This document shows positions 9,517 to 18,347 of a stretch of DNA of 64,000 bases, in pieces (the first letter of the stretch is position 1; every line of letters starts with the position of its first letter). This stretch comes from Minwuiaceae bacterium (lineage in GTDB: Bacteria; Pseudomonadota; Alphaproteobacteria; Minwuiales; Minwuiaceae). The stretch spans positions 1-64,000 of the forward strand of contig JANQEE010000005.1 of assembly GCA_028278525.1 (NCBI GenBank), written 5' to 3'. Below the pieces are notes generated by a model. It was not told where the DNA came from. It was given only the letters and a program-made list of their open reading frames with translations, and did no database searches. Position numbers and translations under genes: made by a program.

Positions 9517-9820
9517 GGCTCTCATCCTGGCGGAACGATCCGACCGGCGGCTTGATCGTCGGGCCGCGGCTGGCGCGAATGATCTCGCGGGTGCCGACCG
9601 GGTGGATGGTCCCGTCCGCCTGGACAACGTCAATCAGGTAGGGCGCAACCACTTCCTGCGCGGCGACCGCGCGCTCGGCAGCGGCAAGCAGCGCGTCCGT
9701 CTCGGCGGCGTCGGTCGCCCGTCTGGCGTCGCGCAGCCGTTCCGACCACCGGGCTGAGCCGGCCAGATAGACGACCGCACCGTCGCGCAGGCGGTTTGCG
9801 GTGACGATTTTCAAAGACAT
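9509..9820 (-). CDS. DUF2849 small protein
   Basis: The 103-residue protein (MSLKIVTANRLRDGAVVYL) has the DUF2849 pattern, found between cysG and cysI in many alphaproteobacteria. ATG at 9820 is preferred because AAGGAG lies 8 nt upstream; a TTG at 9826 would leave only 2 nt. The segment AAPYLIDV-like (VVAPYLIDVVQADG) and the C-terminal REIIRASRGPTI are typical. Start and end sit 12 nt after cysG and overlapping cysI, so the gene is co-translated with the sulfite reductase. No enzymatic motif is visible. A supporting role in sulfite reduction is inferred from conserved context only. Confidence 0.85.
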   Translation of the reverse strand: MSLKIVTANRLRDGAVVYLAGSARWSERLRDARRATDAAETDALLAAAERAVAAQEVVAPYLIDVVQADGTIHPVGTREIIRASRGPTIKPPVGSFRQDESHV

Positions 9821-9832
9821 ATCCAAGTCTCC

Positions 9833-11230
9833 TTAAGATGCGGCGCGAAGGCGCGGCGCTTCGGCACTGCCGGCGGCAAGGGCCGCGACCGAGCCGATGA
9901 CGATCAGTGCAGGGCTTTCGATGCCGTTGTCGGCAACCAGTGTTTCCAGGCCCGCCAAGGTTCCCCTGACGACCTTCTGGTCGGGCAAGGTGCCGTTGGC
10001 GATGATGGCGGCCGGCGTCGACGGATTCATGCCGTGAGCGATCAACTGGCCGGCAATCTCGCCGGCCGTCGATAGCCCCATATAGACGACGATGGTCTGG
10101 CCACCTTTGGCGAGCGCCGCCCAATCCGCGTCCGGGCCGCCGTCCTTGCCATGGCCGCTGATGAAGGTCACCGCGCCCGCGTGGTCGCGGTGGGTCAGCG
10201 GGATACCGGCCGCCGCGGCGCAGCCCGTGGCCGCAGTGATGCCGGGCACCACTTCGACCGGAATACCGGCGGCAACGACGTGGTCCAGTTCCTCGCCGCC
10301 GCGGCCGAACACGAACGGGTCGCCGCCCTTCAGGCGGACCACGCGCCGGCCCTGGCGCGCGTAAGCCACCATCAGGTCGTTGATCTCGTCCTGAGTGCGG
10401 CTGTGGTTGCCGCGGCTTTTGCCCACGTAAAGCCGTTCGGCATCGCGCCGTACATAGTCGAGGATGTCCGGGCCGATCAGCCGGTCGTGGATGACAAGGT
10501 CGGCATGGGACAGCAGGCGAAAGGCGCGCATGGTGAGCAGGTCGGGATCTCCGGGGCCGGCGCCGACGATATGCACGGTGCCAACCTCCGGCGCCTCGGC
10601 GGGACGATTGACCGCCTCCAAAGCCGCGCGCCTTGCGGTACGTTCGTCGCCACCGAGAAAGGCGTCGGCAATCGGCCCGTCGAAAAAGCGTTCCCAGAAG
10701 CGACGCCGCCCAGCGCCCGATTCGAGCTTTGACTTAACCGCGGCCCGGAAGTCGTTGGCGAATAGAGCCAATTTCCCAAGCCGCGCCGGCAGTAATGCCT
10801 CGATCGACGCGCGCAGGCGGCGTGCCAACACGGGCGCCGCGCCACCTGTCGAAATACCCACCACGACAGGATCGCGGTCGACAATGGCCGGCGTGATGAA
10901 GTCGCAGAGATCCTGGCGGTCGACGACGTTGACCGCGACGCCGGCGGCGCGCGCCGTGGCGGCGACATGCTCGTCGATGGCGGCATCGCCGGTCGCGCTG
11001 TAGACAAGCGCCGAGTCCGCGACGTCGGCCTGCCGGAACGGACGAGCAATGTGTCGAGCACCGCCCGCCTGGACAAGTTCGTCCAGTTCCCGCTCCAGCC
11101 GCGGCGCGACCACCACAAGATCCGCGCCGGCTTTGACCAGCATCCGCGCCTTGGCCGCGGCCATTTCCCCACCGCCGACCAGCAGCACCGGCCGACCACG
11201 CAGGTCCATGAACAGAGGCAGATAGTTCAT
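9833..11230 (-). CDS. cysG: Siroheme synthase CysG (trifunctional)
   Basis: The enzyme makes siroheme, the cofactor of the neighbouring sulfite reductase. The 465-residue protein has an N-terminal precorrin-2 dehydrogenase/ferrochelatase half (MNYLPLFMDLRGRPVLLVGGG, NAD-binding Rossmann motif). The C-terminal uroporphyrinogen-III methyltransferase half has VGAGPGDPDLLT, VRLKGGDPFVFGRGGEE and GITAATGCAAAAGIPLTHRD. The ATG at 11230 overlaps the stop of a 24-codon upstream ORF (TTATGA), suggesting translational coupling. A longer in-frame extension to 11371 exists, but MNYLPLF fits the usual family start. It is the first structural gene of the cys operon. Confidence 0.93.
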   Translation of the reverse strand: MNYLPLFMDLRGRPVLLVGGGEMAAAKARMLVKAGADLVVVAPRLERELDELVQAGGARHIARPFRQADVADSALVYSATGDAAIDEHVAATARAAGVAVNVVDRQDLCDFITPAIVDRDPVVVGISTGGAAPVLARRLRASIEALLPARLGKLALFANDFRAAVKSKLESGAGRRRFWERFFDGPIADAFLGGDERTARRAALEAVNRPAEAPEVGTVHIVGAGPGDPDLLTMRAFRLLSHADLVIHDRLIGPDILDYVRRDAERLYVGKSRGNHSRTQDEINDLMVAYARQGRRVVRLKGGDPFVFGRGGEELDHVVAAGIPVEVVPGITAATGCAAAAGIPLTHRDHAGAVTFISGHGKDGGPDADWAALAKGGQTIVVYMGLSTAGEIAGQLIAHGMNPSTPAAIIANGTLPDQKVVRGTLAGLETLVADNGIESPALIVIGSVAALAAGSAEAPRLRAAS

Positions 11231-11301
11231 AACGCACCGTCCCTGCCCAGCCTTGCGGCCAGACCTTTCGACGCGTTGCGATGGGAGATAACAAGAGACA
11301 T
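11227..11301 (-). CDS. Possible 24-residue leader peptide of the cys operon
   Basis: The ORF encodes 24 residues (MSLVISHRNASKGLAARLG plus RDGAL). It has a strong GGAGGAG ribosome site about 9 nt upstream, better than the one before cysG, and its TGA overlaps the cysG ATG by 4 nt. Its ribosome site lies in the 3' arm of a hairpin in the leader RNA (11314-11346). It holds no cysteine or methionine run, so classical amino-acid attenuation is not obvious. Coupling of cysG translation to the leader is inferred. Its existence as a made peptide is not proven. Confidence 0.4.
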   Translation of the reverse strand: MSLVISHRNASKGLAARLGRDGAL

Positions 11302-11313
11302 CGGGACTGTGCT

Positions 11314-11346
11314 CCTCCGTTGGTTTCCAAATCGAAGCCACGGAGG
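11314..11346 (-). promoter_or_regulatory. Leader hairpin masking a ribosome site upstream of cysG
   Basis: On the transcribed strand CCTCCG TGG pairs with CCA (one bulged A) CGGAGG, a 9-bp stem with a 14-nt loop. The 3' arm contains the GGAGG of the leader ORF ribosome site, so the fold would block its translation. The sequence shows the complementarity directly; a regulatory switch is inferred. Confidence 0.4.
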
Positions 11347-11417
11347 TCATCCCCCCGCGCTTTAGCTGCATTTGTTCAGCGCCCGCAAGCTGTGGCTCAA
11401 ATCGGCGCTTGGGTGTA

Positions 11418-11445
11418 ATTATGTGTGAAACGGTCTCCGTGTCAA
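11418..11445 (-). promoter_or_regulatory. Sigma-70 type promoter of the cys operon
   Basis: Read on the minus strand, TTGACA (11445-11440) is followed after 16 nt by CATAAT (11423-11418). This is a perfect -35 and a five-of-six -10 box. An A+T-rich tract just upstream (11450-11510) resembles an UP element and stands out in this G+C-rich window. Transcription would begin near 11410, giving a leader of about 180 nt before cysG. The 11231-11534 gap thus holds promoter, leader ORF and hairpin. Confidence 0.55.
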
Positions 11446-11534
11446 CAATGGAATGGGAAATAATTTTTCATACATATTATTAGTGTATTTTATGAATTGA
11501 CCCAGAAATCCCAATTCTCCGTCACATATCGGTT

Positions 11535-12240
<706 letters not shown>

Positions 12241-12248
<8 letters not shown>

Positions 12249-12996
12249 GGCGAGCCTCGCCCAGATAGACGTCCCGGACGCGCGGGTCGGCGGCGACGTC
12301 TTCCGGCGCGCCGCCGGTCAGCACCGCGCCCGAGACCAGCACCGTGATCTGCCGCGCGAAACGGAACACCACGTCCATGTCGTGCTCGATGATCAGGACC
12401 GCGATCTCGTCACTTAAATCCTCGATCATGTCCAGGATGATGTGGCTCTCGGCCGACGGCACGCCCGCCGCCGGTTCGTCGAGCAGCAGGATCTTCGGGC
12501 GCGAACCAAGCGCGATGGCAATCTCGACCAGACGCTGACGGCCATAGGGCAGTTCGTGCACCGGCTTCAACGCGTCGTCCTGAAGCCTGAGTTTTTCCAG
12601 CAGGTCCAGCGCCTCCCCCGTCACCTCTCGGTGGGCGCCGGCCGGACGCCACAGGTCGTTGGCCGCGCCGCGCCGTTCAGCGACCGCCATGTAGACGTTC
12701 TCCAAAACGGTCAGGCCGGCGAAGAGCTGGTTGATCTGAAAGGTACGGACGATGCCGCGGCGGGTGCGGGCCGCCTGGTCCAGCGCGGTCACGTCCTCGC
12801 CCTGCAGCAGCACTTGCCCGGCGCTCGGCCGCAGCACGCCGGTGATCAGGTTGACGAACGTGGTCTTGCCCGCGCCGTTCGGCCCAATCAGCGCATGGCG
12901 GTCGCCGGTACCCAGCCGAAAGTCGATTCCGCGCGCCACGTCCAGCGCGCCGAAGCTCTTGGTCAGGCCACGCACTTCCAGCAGCGGCGCGGTCAC
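12241..12996 (-). CDS. livG: Branched-chain amino acid type ABC importer ATPase LivG
   Basis: The 251-residue ABC ATPase carries GPNGAGKTTFVNLITG (Walker A), LPYGRQRLVEIAIAL in the signature position and ILLLDEPAAGVPSAES (Walker B). The long insertion before the signature (NVYMAVAERRGAANDLWRP) and the C-terminal DPRVRDVYLGE are typical of LivG. Translation starts at GTG (12996), whose bases overlap the livM TGA in a GTGA junction. The neighbours show it works with LivF beneath the LivHM permease. Confidence 0.9.
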
Positions 12997-13991
12997 GGTT
13001 TCGCCTTCCCGAACCGCGCGCCGAGATCCTCGATCAGGCCGAGCAGGCCGCGGCGCGCGAACAGGACGGTCAGCACCAGCAGCAGGCCGATGCCGAACTC
13101 CCAGAACTCGGGGCTGAGTTTCGCCAGTTCGTCCTCCAGCACCATGTAGACGGTGGCGCCGACGAACGCGCCGTACAGGCGGCCGGTGCCGCCCAGGATC
13201 AACATGATCAGCACGGCGCCGGACCGGGCAAAGCTCAACACATCCAACGTGACGAACGCGTTCGACTGGGCGAACAGGCCGCCCGCGATCCCGGCCATGC
13301 CGGCGGAGATGGTGTAGACGGTGACCAGGCGGCGATGCACCGGCGAGCCGATGGCGTGCATGCGGCCGACGTTTTCGCGAATGCCGGAAAGCGACTGGCC
13401 GAACGGCGAATAAACGATGCGCCGCGCGATCAGGAACAACGCGAACAGGACGATCAGCGCGTACCAATAATAGGTGCGGCCCCACAGGTCGTTTTCGAAC
13501 AGGCCGAAGATCGGGTCGATCGAGATGCCGAGCAGCCCGTCGAACCCGCCGGTAATCTCTTCCTGAACGTTGGCGAGTTCCTGCAGCATGATCGCGGTGG
13601 CCAGGGTCAGCATCAGCAGGGTCAGGCCGTGGTAACGCAGCAGCACGACACCGGAGACGAAACCGACCGCTGCGGCCGTGAGTCCGGCGATCATCAGGCC
13701 GGTCAGCGGCTCGCCCCAGCCGAGATGGGCGGACAGCATGCCGGCGGCGTAGGCCCCGGCACCGAAATAGGCGGCATGGCCGAGCGTCACGATACCGGCG
13801 TAGCCCATGATCAGGTCGAGCGAGAGCGCGAACAGGATCATGATCAGGACCTGGGTGCCGAATGCCGTGTAGTCCGGAAACAGGAAGAACGCTGCGACGG
13901 CCGCGAGCCAGGGCAGCGCCTCCGCCGGGCGCCAGCGGTGGCGACGTTCCATGAAGGCGGCGGCCGCCGAGATGTCCGGTGGCGCGCCCAT
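12993..13991 (-). CDS. livM: Branched-chain amino acid type ABC permease LivM
   Basis: The 332-residue inner-membrane protein has about eight to ten hydrophobic helices. The typical LivM segment DLIMGYAGIVTLGHAAYFGAG is followed by conserved GLTLLMLTLATAIM and RIVYSPFGQSLSGIRENVGRM. The latter is the cytoplasmic coupling loop to the ATPases. It follows livH with a directly abutting TGA-ATG junction. It forms the translocation path together with LivH. Confidence 0.9.
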   Translation of the reverse strand: MGAPPDISAAAAFMERRHRWRPAEALPWLAAVAAFFLFPDYTAFGTQVLIMILFALSLDLIMGYAGIVTLGHAAYFGAGAYAAGMLSAHLGWGEPLTGLMIAGLTAAAVGFVSGVVLLRYHGLTLLMLTLATAIMLQELANVQEEITGGFDGLLGISIDPIFGLFENDLWGRTYYWYALIVLFALFLIARRIVYSPFGQSLSGIRENVGRMHAIGSPVHRRLVTVYTISAGMAGIAGGLFAQSNAFVTLDVLSFARSGAVLIMLILGGTGRLYGAFVGATVYMVLEDELAKLSPEFWEFGIGLLLVLTVLFARRGLLGLIEDLGARFGKAKP

Positions 13992-14867
13992 TCAGGCCTG
14001 CCGGCCGAACAGACCGGCCGGCTTGATCAGCAGCAGGGCGATGGTCACGGCGTAGATGAAGAAGGCACCGCCCTCCGGCCAGAGATACTTGCCGGCATTG
14101 TCGATGATGCCGAGCACCAGGGCGGCAACGAAGGCACCGCGGATGCTGCCGAGACCGCCGACGGCGACGACGATCAGGAAAAACACCAGGTACTGGATCG
14201 CGAATCCGGGGCTCATGCCGACGATCTCGATCGCCAGGCCGCCGCCGAGCGCGGCCAGCCCGCTTCCGAGCGCGAAGGTCAACGTGAACAGGCGGTCGAC
14301 ATCGATGCCGAGCGACTGTGCCATCCGCCGATTATCCACGGCGGCGCGGATCTGCGCGCCAAGGCTGGTCCGTTCGAAACCGAACCAGAGCGCCGCGATC
14401 ATGGCCAGCCCGACGCAGATCATGAACACCCGGTAGGTCGGGAACTCCCGAAAGCCGAGATCGATCTGGCCCTTGAGGTAGTCCGGTGCCTGAAACGTCA
14501 GCGGCGCCGGGCCGTAGAAAAAGGTGAAGGCGGCAATCGCCATGAACACCAGGCCGATGCTGAGCATCACCTGATCGAGCTCCGTCGCCTTATAGAGCCG
14601 GGCGTACAAAACCCGCTCGAACAGCACGCTGACCGCGCCGACCAGGAAGAAGGCGATCACCAGCGCCAGCGGAAACGGTACGCCCAAACCGTTCATGACG
14701 GAGACCGTCGCATAGCCGCCCGCCATGGCGAACGCGCCGTGCGCCAGATTGACGAAGCCCATCAGCCCCATCGTCACTGATAGGCCGACGGAGATGATGA
14801 ACAGGATCATCGCATAGGCGAGGCCGTCGAACAGAATGCTGACGGCGACGTTGAAAAGCTGGTCCAT
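13992..14867 (-). CDS. livH: Branched-chain amino acid type ABC permease LivH
   Basis: The 291-residue integral membrane protein has the LivH pattern. It opens with LFDGLAYAMILFIISVGLSVTMGLMGFVNLAHGAF and carries the coupling loop RTSLGAQIRAAVDNRRMAQSLGI. The helices are evenly spaced along the chain and there is no signal peptide. It lies downstream of livK, separated from it by a strong hairpin, and directly before livM. It pairs with LivM as the membrane channel. Confidence 0.9.
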   Translation of the reverse strand: MDQLFNVAVSILFDGLAYAMILFIISVGLSVTMGLMGFVNLAHGAFAMAGGYATVSVMNGLGVPFPLALVIAFFLVGAVSVLFERVLYARLYKATELDQVMLSIGLVFMAIAAFTFFYGPAPLTFQAPDYLKGQIDLGFREFPTYRVFMICVGLAMIAALWFGFERTSLGAQIRAAVDNRRMAQSLGIDVDRLFTLTFALGSGLAALGGGLAIEIVGMSPGFAIQYLVFFLIVVAVGGLGSIRGAFVAALVLGIIDNAGKYLWPEGGAFFIYAVTIALLLIKPAGLFGRQA

Positions 14868-14894
14868 GAACGAACCCGCGCCCCCACCGTTAAA

Positions 14895-14922
14895 CCGCCG
14901 CCGCGATCGGTCGCGGCGGCGG
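14895..14922. other. Perfect 12-bp hairpin between livK and livH
   Basis: The arms CCGCCGCCGCGA and TCGCGGCGGCGG are perfectly complementary around a 4-nt loop. There is no long U tract on either strand. Such hairpins after a binding-protein gene commonly protect its mRNA or reduce read-through, so that the periplasmic protein outnumbers the permease. The role is inferred from position. Confidence 0.6.
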
Positions 14923-14951
14923 GTACGGAACCACTTCGCTAGGTCAGGCGG

Positions 14952-16154
14952 TTACTGCCCGCATTTGCCGACCTTCAGTTCCTTGCACGGGTCCTTCACC
15001 TGCTTGATCGTGTCGATCACTTCGATCGCCAGACGGCCGTCTTTCTTGATCACCTTGTGGACGTTCTCGTCGTGCACGATGTCGCGGGTCTCCGCGTCGA
15101 TCATGATCGGCCCGCGCGGGCTGTCGTAGGTCCAGCCCTTAAGCGCCTCGATGGCGCCTTCCGCGTCGATCTTACCGTCCATGGTTTTGATCACGTGGAA
15201 GATCGCGGCCATGCCATCCCAGCCCGCGACAGCCATGAAGTCGGGCGTGGAATCGGCGCCGTACTCGGCCTTCCAGGCTTCGACGAATTCACGGTTGGCC
15301 GGCGTGTCGTAGTCCGCGGAGTAGTGGTGCATGGTGATCAGGCCCTCGGCGCCGTCGCCCATGCCCTGCAGCTTGGTGTCCTGGGTGATATCGCCCGGGC
15401 CGATCAGCATGGTGCCCGCATCGCGCATGCCCAAGTCGTTGTAGGTCTTGACCACCGCGGTGGCGTGGTTGCCCGCCGGCACGAAGACGTACAGGCAGTC
15501 CGGCCCGGCATCCTTGATGCGCTGGAAGAACGGCGTGAAGTCCGGCACTTCGCGCGGGCCGCCCATCGGCACGGCGTCGACCACCTTGCCGCCGGCCTTC
15601 TCGAAGCCGGTCTTGAACGCGTTCAGGCTGTCCTTGCCCGGCGGGTAGTCGGTGTAGCCCACCGCCGCGGTCTTGCAGCCGAGTTTGTCGGCCGCGTAGC
15701 CGCCCATCGGATAGCCGGATTGCCACATGCTGAACGAGACCCGGGCGATGTAGGGCGAGAGCGAGGGAATCCAGGCCGTGCCCGCGTTCATGATGACCAT
15801 CGGCACCTTGCCCTGGGTCGCCAGCGGCGCGCTCGCCATGGCGTTCGGGGAGAAGATGAAGCCGGCCAGCATGTCCACCTTGTCGCGGGTGATAAGCTGC
15901 TGCACGGCGTTCTTGGCGATGTCGCCGCCCGGCCGTTTCGAATCCCGCTTAATTAGCTCAATCTTATTAGAACCAAGCTCTTCGGCATGTTTCTTCATAT
16001 AAAGGTTCATGCCGCGGTCGACCTGCTGGCCGAATTCGGCGGCGCCGCCGGAATAGGTCAGCACGACGCCGACCTTGACCGTTTCAGCCTGCGCCGCGGC
16101 GGCCCATGCCAGCAACGCCGTGCCCGCAAGGACCGTTGTTTTCCAGTTTTTCAT
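14952..16154 (-). CDS. livK: Periplasmic substrate-binding protein of the Liv importer
   Basis: The 400-residue protein starts at ATG 16154 after GGGAGG and has a signal peptide (MKNWKTTVLAGTALLAWAAA, cleavage after AQA). The mature part has the type I periplasmic binding fold, with TVKVGVVLTYSGGAAEFG at its start, and ends in CKELKVGKCGQ with two cysteines that could form a disulfide. It delivers the ligand to LivHM. The bound ligand is uncertain: the sequence is a family 6 Leu/Ile/Val-type receptor, but such receptors also bind aromatic acids or amides. Confidence 0.88.
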   Translation of the reverse strand: MKNWKTTVLAGTALLAWAAAAQAETVKVGVVLTYSGGAAEFGQQVDRGMNLYMKKHAEELGSNKIELIKRDSKRPGGDIAKNAVQQLITRDKVDMLAGFIFSPNAMASAPLATQGKVPMVIMNAGTAWIPSLSPYIARVSFSMWQSGYPMGGYAADKLGCKTAAVGYTDYPPGKDSLNAFKTGFEKAGGKVVDAVPMGGPREVPDFTPFFQRIKDAGPDCLYVFVPAGNHATAVVKTYNDLGMRDAGTMLIGPGDITQDTKLQGMGDGAEGLITMHHYSADYDTPANREFVEAWKAEYGADSTPDFMAVAGWDGMAAIFHVIKTMDGKIDAEGAIEALKGWTYDSPRGPIMIDAETRDIVHDENVHKVIKKDGRLAIEVIDTIKQVKDPCKELKVGKCGQ

Positions 16155-16268
16155 TGTTTCGATAAACCTCCCTGTGAGCGGAGTTTGCCTCCGCATCGAT
16201 TAGCCCTGACTATAGCATAAGGCCCGACGGCGCCCGGGGCCAAGACCGACAAGAGGCGAGAGGCAACG

Positions 16269-16736
16269 ATGACCAGACCGAGCGACCTGAAGCCGCGCGA
16301 GGACGAAAGCCCCGGCACGCCGCCGGAGGCCTACGAGATCGGCAAAGCTCTGCCTGAAATGCCGTTCTCGCTGACGCCGGAAATCGTCGAGGAATACATG
16401 ACGGCCGTCGACGCGGACCCGACCCTTTACGTGATCGACGGGCGGCAGGCGGCGCCGCCGAATGTGCTCGCCGTCTATCTGCTGGCCATTCTTTACCGCG
16501 GCTATCCGCCGACCCAGGGGATCATCCTGACGGACGTTTCCTGGCGCTTCCACCACCCGATCTGGGCCGACGAGACGACGGAAATCGTCGGCGGCGGCCG
16601 GGTCACCGAGCGGTTTGAACGGCGCGGCAAGCAGTTCATCCGCTGGCAGGGCGATTTCACGCGCGGCGACGGCTTAGCGCTGGCCAGCGCCGTCAACACC
16701 ATGTACGTGCCGGCCAGGAGGTACGAAAAACGATGA
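16269..16736 (+). CDS. MaoC-like hot-dog hydratase, N-terminal type subunit
   Basis: The 155-residue protein has a hot-dog fold pattern of the FAS1-like dehydratase / MaoC N-terminal type (ALPEMPFSLTPEIVEEYMTAVDADP, then WRFHHPIWADETTEIVGGGRVTERFERRGKQFI). It lacks the catalytic Asp-His pair seen in its partner. Its stop overlaps the start of the next gene by 4 nt. The two gene products probably form a heteromeric enoyl-CoA hydratase, as in split MaoC systems. The acyl-CoA substrate is unknown. It is divergent from livK. Confidence 0.75.
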   Translation: MTRPSDLKPREDESPGTPPEAYEIGKALPEMPFSLTPEIVEEYMTAVDADPTLYVIDGRQAAPPNVLAVYLLAILYRGYPPTQGIILTDVSWRFHHPIWADETTEIVGGGRVTERFERRGKQFIRWQGDFTRGDGLALASAVNTMYVPARRYEKR

Positions 16737-17080
16737 GCCTGAAACGCGACATCGAGATGACCCAGGCGATGATCGACCGCTACGGCCGTATCAACGGCGA
16801 CAACGACATCATCCACTACGACCATGACTACGCGATCGCCCGCGGTTTCCGGGGCACGCTCAACCACGGCATGATGACACTCGGCTACATGGCCGACATG
16901 GGCGCGCGGACCTACGGCGCCGACTGGCTCTATCGCGGCGAACTGAAGGTCAAATGGATCGATCCGGTCTGTCCCGGCGACAATCTGGTGATCGAGACCA
17001 CGGACGATGATGCCGTCACGGCCACTGTGCAAACCGGGCTTGCCGCAAGCGGATCGATCAGGCTGGCTGAAGACAAGTAA
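16733..17080 (+). CDS. MaoC-like enoyl-CoA hydratase subunit
   Basis: The 115-residue single hot-dog protein has the hydratase-2 motif in the order RINGDNDIIHYD (catalytic Asp and His) followed by GFRGTLNHGMMTLGYM. The C-terminus carries VKWIDPVCPGDNLVIE. The start overlaps the preceding gene (ATGA). With the partner upstream it would hydrate a 2-enoyl-CoA during degradation of a fatty or aromatic acid. The next 135 nt up to the MipA gene hold no gene. Confidence 0.8.
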   Translation: MSLKRDIEMTQAMIDRYGRINGDNDIIHYDHDYAIARGFRGTLNHGMMTLGYMADMGARTYGADWLYRGELKVKWIDPVCPGDNLVIETTDDDAVTATVQTGLAASGSIRLAEDK

Positions 17081-17215
17081 AACTAGAATCTATGGTGACA
17101 GATTCGCCACAGGCCATGGAAATCCGTCCCAGCTCGCAACGGCACCGTTGCCACATCAGACAAACAGTATAGATGTGAGGGGTGATCGGGCGAAAGCTGG
17201 GAGGCGTTGCTCAAG

Positions 17216-18100
17216 ATGCAAACACGATCGGCAATCGGAAGGCAACGTGTCATCGGCAGAACAGCCGTCTGGCTGGGCGCTGTCGCCGTCGCGGCCGCCG
17301 CGGCACAGCCGAGTTGGTCGCAGGACGTCGGCACGACGATCGATGCCAGCCCGCCCGGCAGTGCTGGCGTCGGCCCGGGCGATGGGCGGTCCGACCGTCT
17401 CAGCTTCACGCTCGGCGCCATCGCGGCGCTGGTTCCCGACTACGAAGGCTCGGAAGACTACGAATTCGTCGCCGGCCCACTGTTGCGCGTGCAGAGGGGA
17501 CATCAGTTCGCCGCGCTGCGCGGCCTGAAACTGACCTCGAATATAATGCCGCATCCCAACTGGCGTCTCGGCCCGGTGCTGAATTATCGCGGCGAGCGGG
17601 ACGATGTCGAGAACGACGCGGTCGACGACCTGTCGAAAGTCGACGCCGCGTTCGAGATTGGGCTGACCGCGGGTTACGAGGCGCCGTTGGCCGGCGGCAT
17701 GGCAGGGGTCAACGTCGAATATCTGCTTGACGTGGCGGACGGCCATGACGGCTGGCTGCTGACCCCGAGCGTCGACTATGGCGGCCCGATCTCGCGGCGC
17801 CTGCGCGCGAACATGGAACTGTCGACCACCTACGCCTCCGACGATTACATGCAGAGCTATTTCAGCATCGGCGCGGGCGACGCCGCCCGCAGCGGGCTTT
17901 CCCAGTTCAACGCCGACGAAGGCTTCAAGGATATCGGTCTGACCGGCGGCATCTTCTACAGCCTGACCGACAGGTGGAGCGTCGGCGCGCTGGGCGGCTG
18001 GACGTTGCTCGTCGACGACGCCGCCGACAGCCCGGTCACCGACGACGAGGGCGACGAGAACCAGTTCTTCGGCGGCCTGCTTTTGACCTACAGCTGGTAG
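17216..18100 (+). CDS. MipA/OmpV family outer membrane protein
   Basis: The protein (about 294 residues from MQTRSAIG) has a signal peptide with a hydrophobic core (TAVWLGAVAVAAAAAQP) ending near SWSQD. Alternating beta strands follow, including LSFTLGAIAALVPDYEGSEDYEFVAGPLL, and a C-terminal LLLTYSW with a terminal aromatic typical of outer membrane barrels. The PDYEGS motif is a mark of the MipA/OmpV family, which includes scaffolding or porin-like proteins. GGGAGG lies 11 nt before ATG 17216; a TTG at 17207 is too close to it. The role in this organism is unknown. Confidence 0.85.
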   Translation: MQTRSAIGRQRVIGRTAVWLGAVAVAAAAAQPSWSQDVGTTIDASPPGSAGVGPGDGRSDRLSFTLGAIAALVPDYEGSEDYEFVAGPLLRVQRGHQFAALRGLKLTSNIMPHPNWRLGPVLNYRGERDDVENDAVDDLSKVDAAFEIGLTAGYEAPLAGGMAGVNVEYLLDVADGHDGWLLTPSVDYGGPISRRLRANMELSTTYASDDYMQSYFSIGAGDAARSGLSQFNADEGFKDIGLTGGIFYSLTDRWSVGALGGWTLLVDDAADSPVTDDEGDENQFFGGLLLTYSW

Positions 18101-18121
18101 CCGCGGACGCGGCGAACAGCC

Positions 18122-18337
18122 TCAAGTCTGATTGATCAACAGCCTGCCGCCGCCGGTGATCGAGATTTTGTAGATCGTCGGGTTGATCGAGCCGACCGCC
18201 AGCCAACCCTCCCCTTCGCATTCCTTGATCGTGCGCCACAGGATGGACTCGTCGGGCGCACGCGGTATGGCAATGTCGCCGGAAACGGACAGAAGCTCCA
18301 GCACCAGCCTCTGCTGAGGCAACATATTGACGGTCAT
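18122..18337 (-). CDS. Small winged-helix-like protein
   Basis: The 71-residue protein (MTVNMLPQQRLVLELLS) shows a short helix pattern ending in EGEGWLAVGSINPTIYKISITGGGRLLI. This resembles the recognition-helix and wing of small winged-helix proteins. It begins 11 nt after the 3-hydroxyanthranilate dioxygenase gene, so the two are probably one transcript. A regulatory role is a guess; I recognise no named family. Confidence 0.6.
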   Translation of the reverse strand: MTVNMLPQQRLVLELLSVSGDIAIPRAPDESILWRTIKECEGEGWLAVGSINPTIYKISITGGGRLLINQT

Positions 18338-18347
18338 CGACGGCTCC

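Noticed and set aside
9517-9633. An N-terminal extension of CysI of 39 residues
   Set aside because: It is Arg/Ser-rich, overlaps the DUF2849 gene in another frame, and MYRYDEFDHRF fits the family start.
13335-14780. A 481-codon plus-strand frame opposite livM and livH
   Set aside because: It is Gln/Glu/Arg-rich with no domain, and the liv operon on the other strand is unambiguous.
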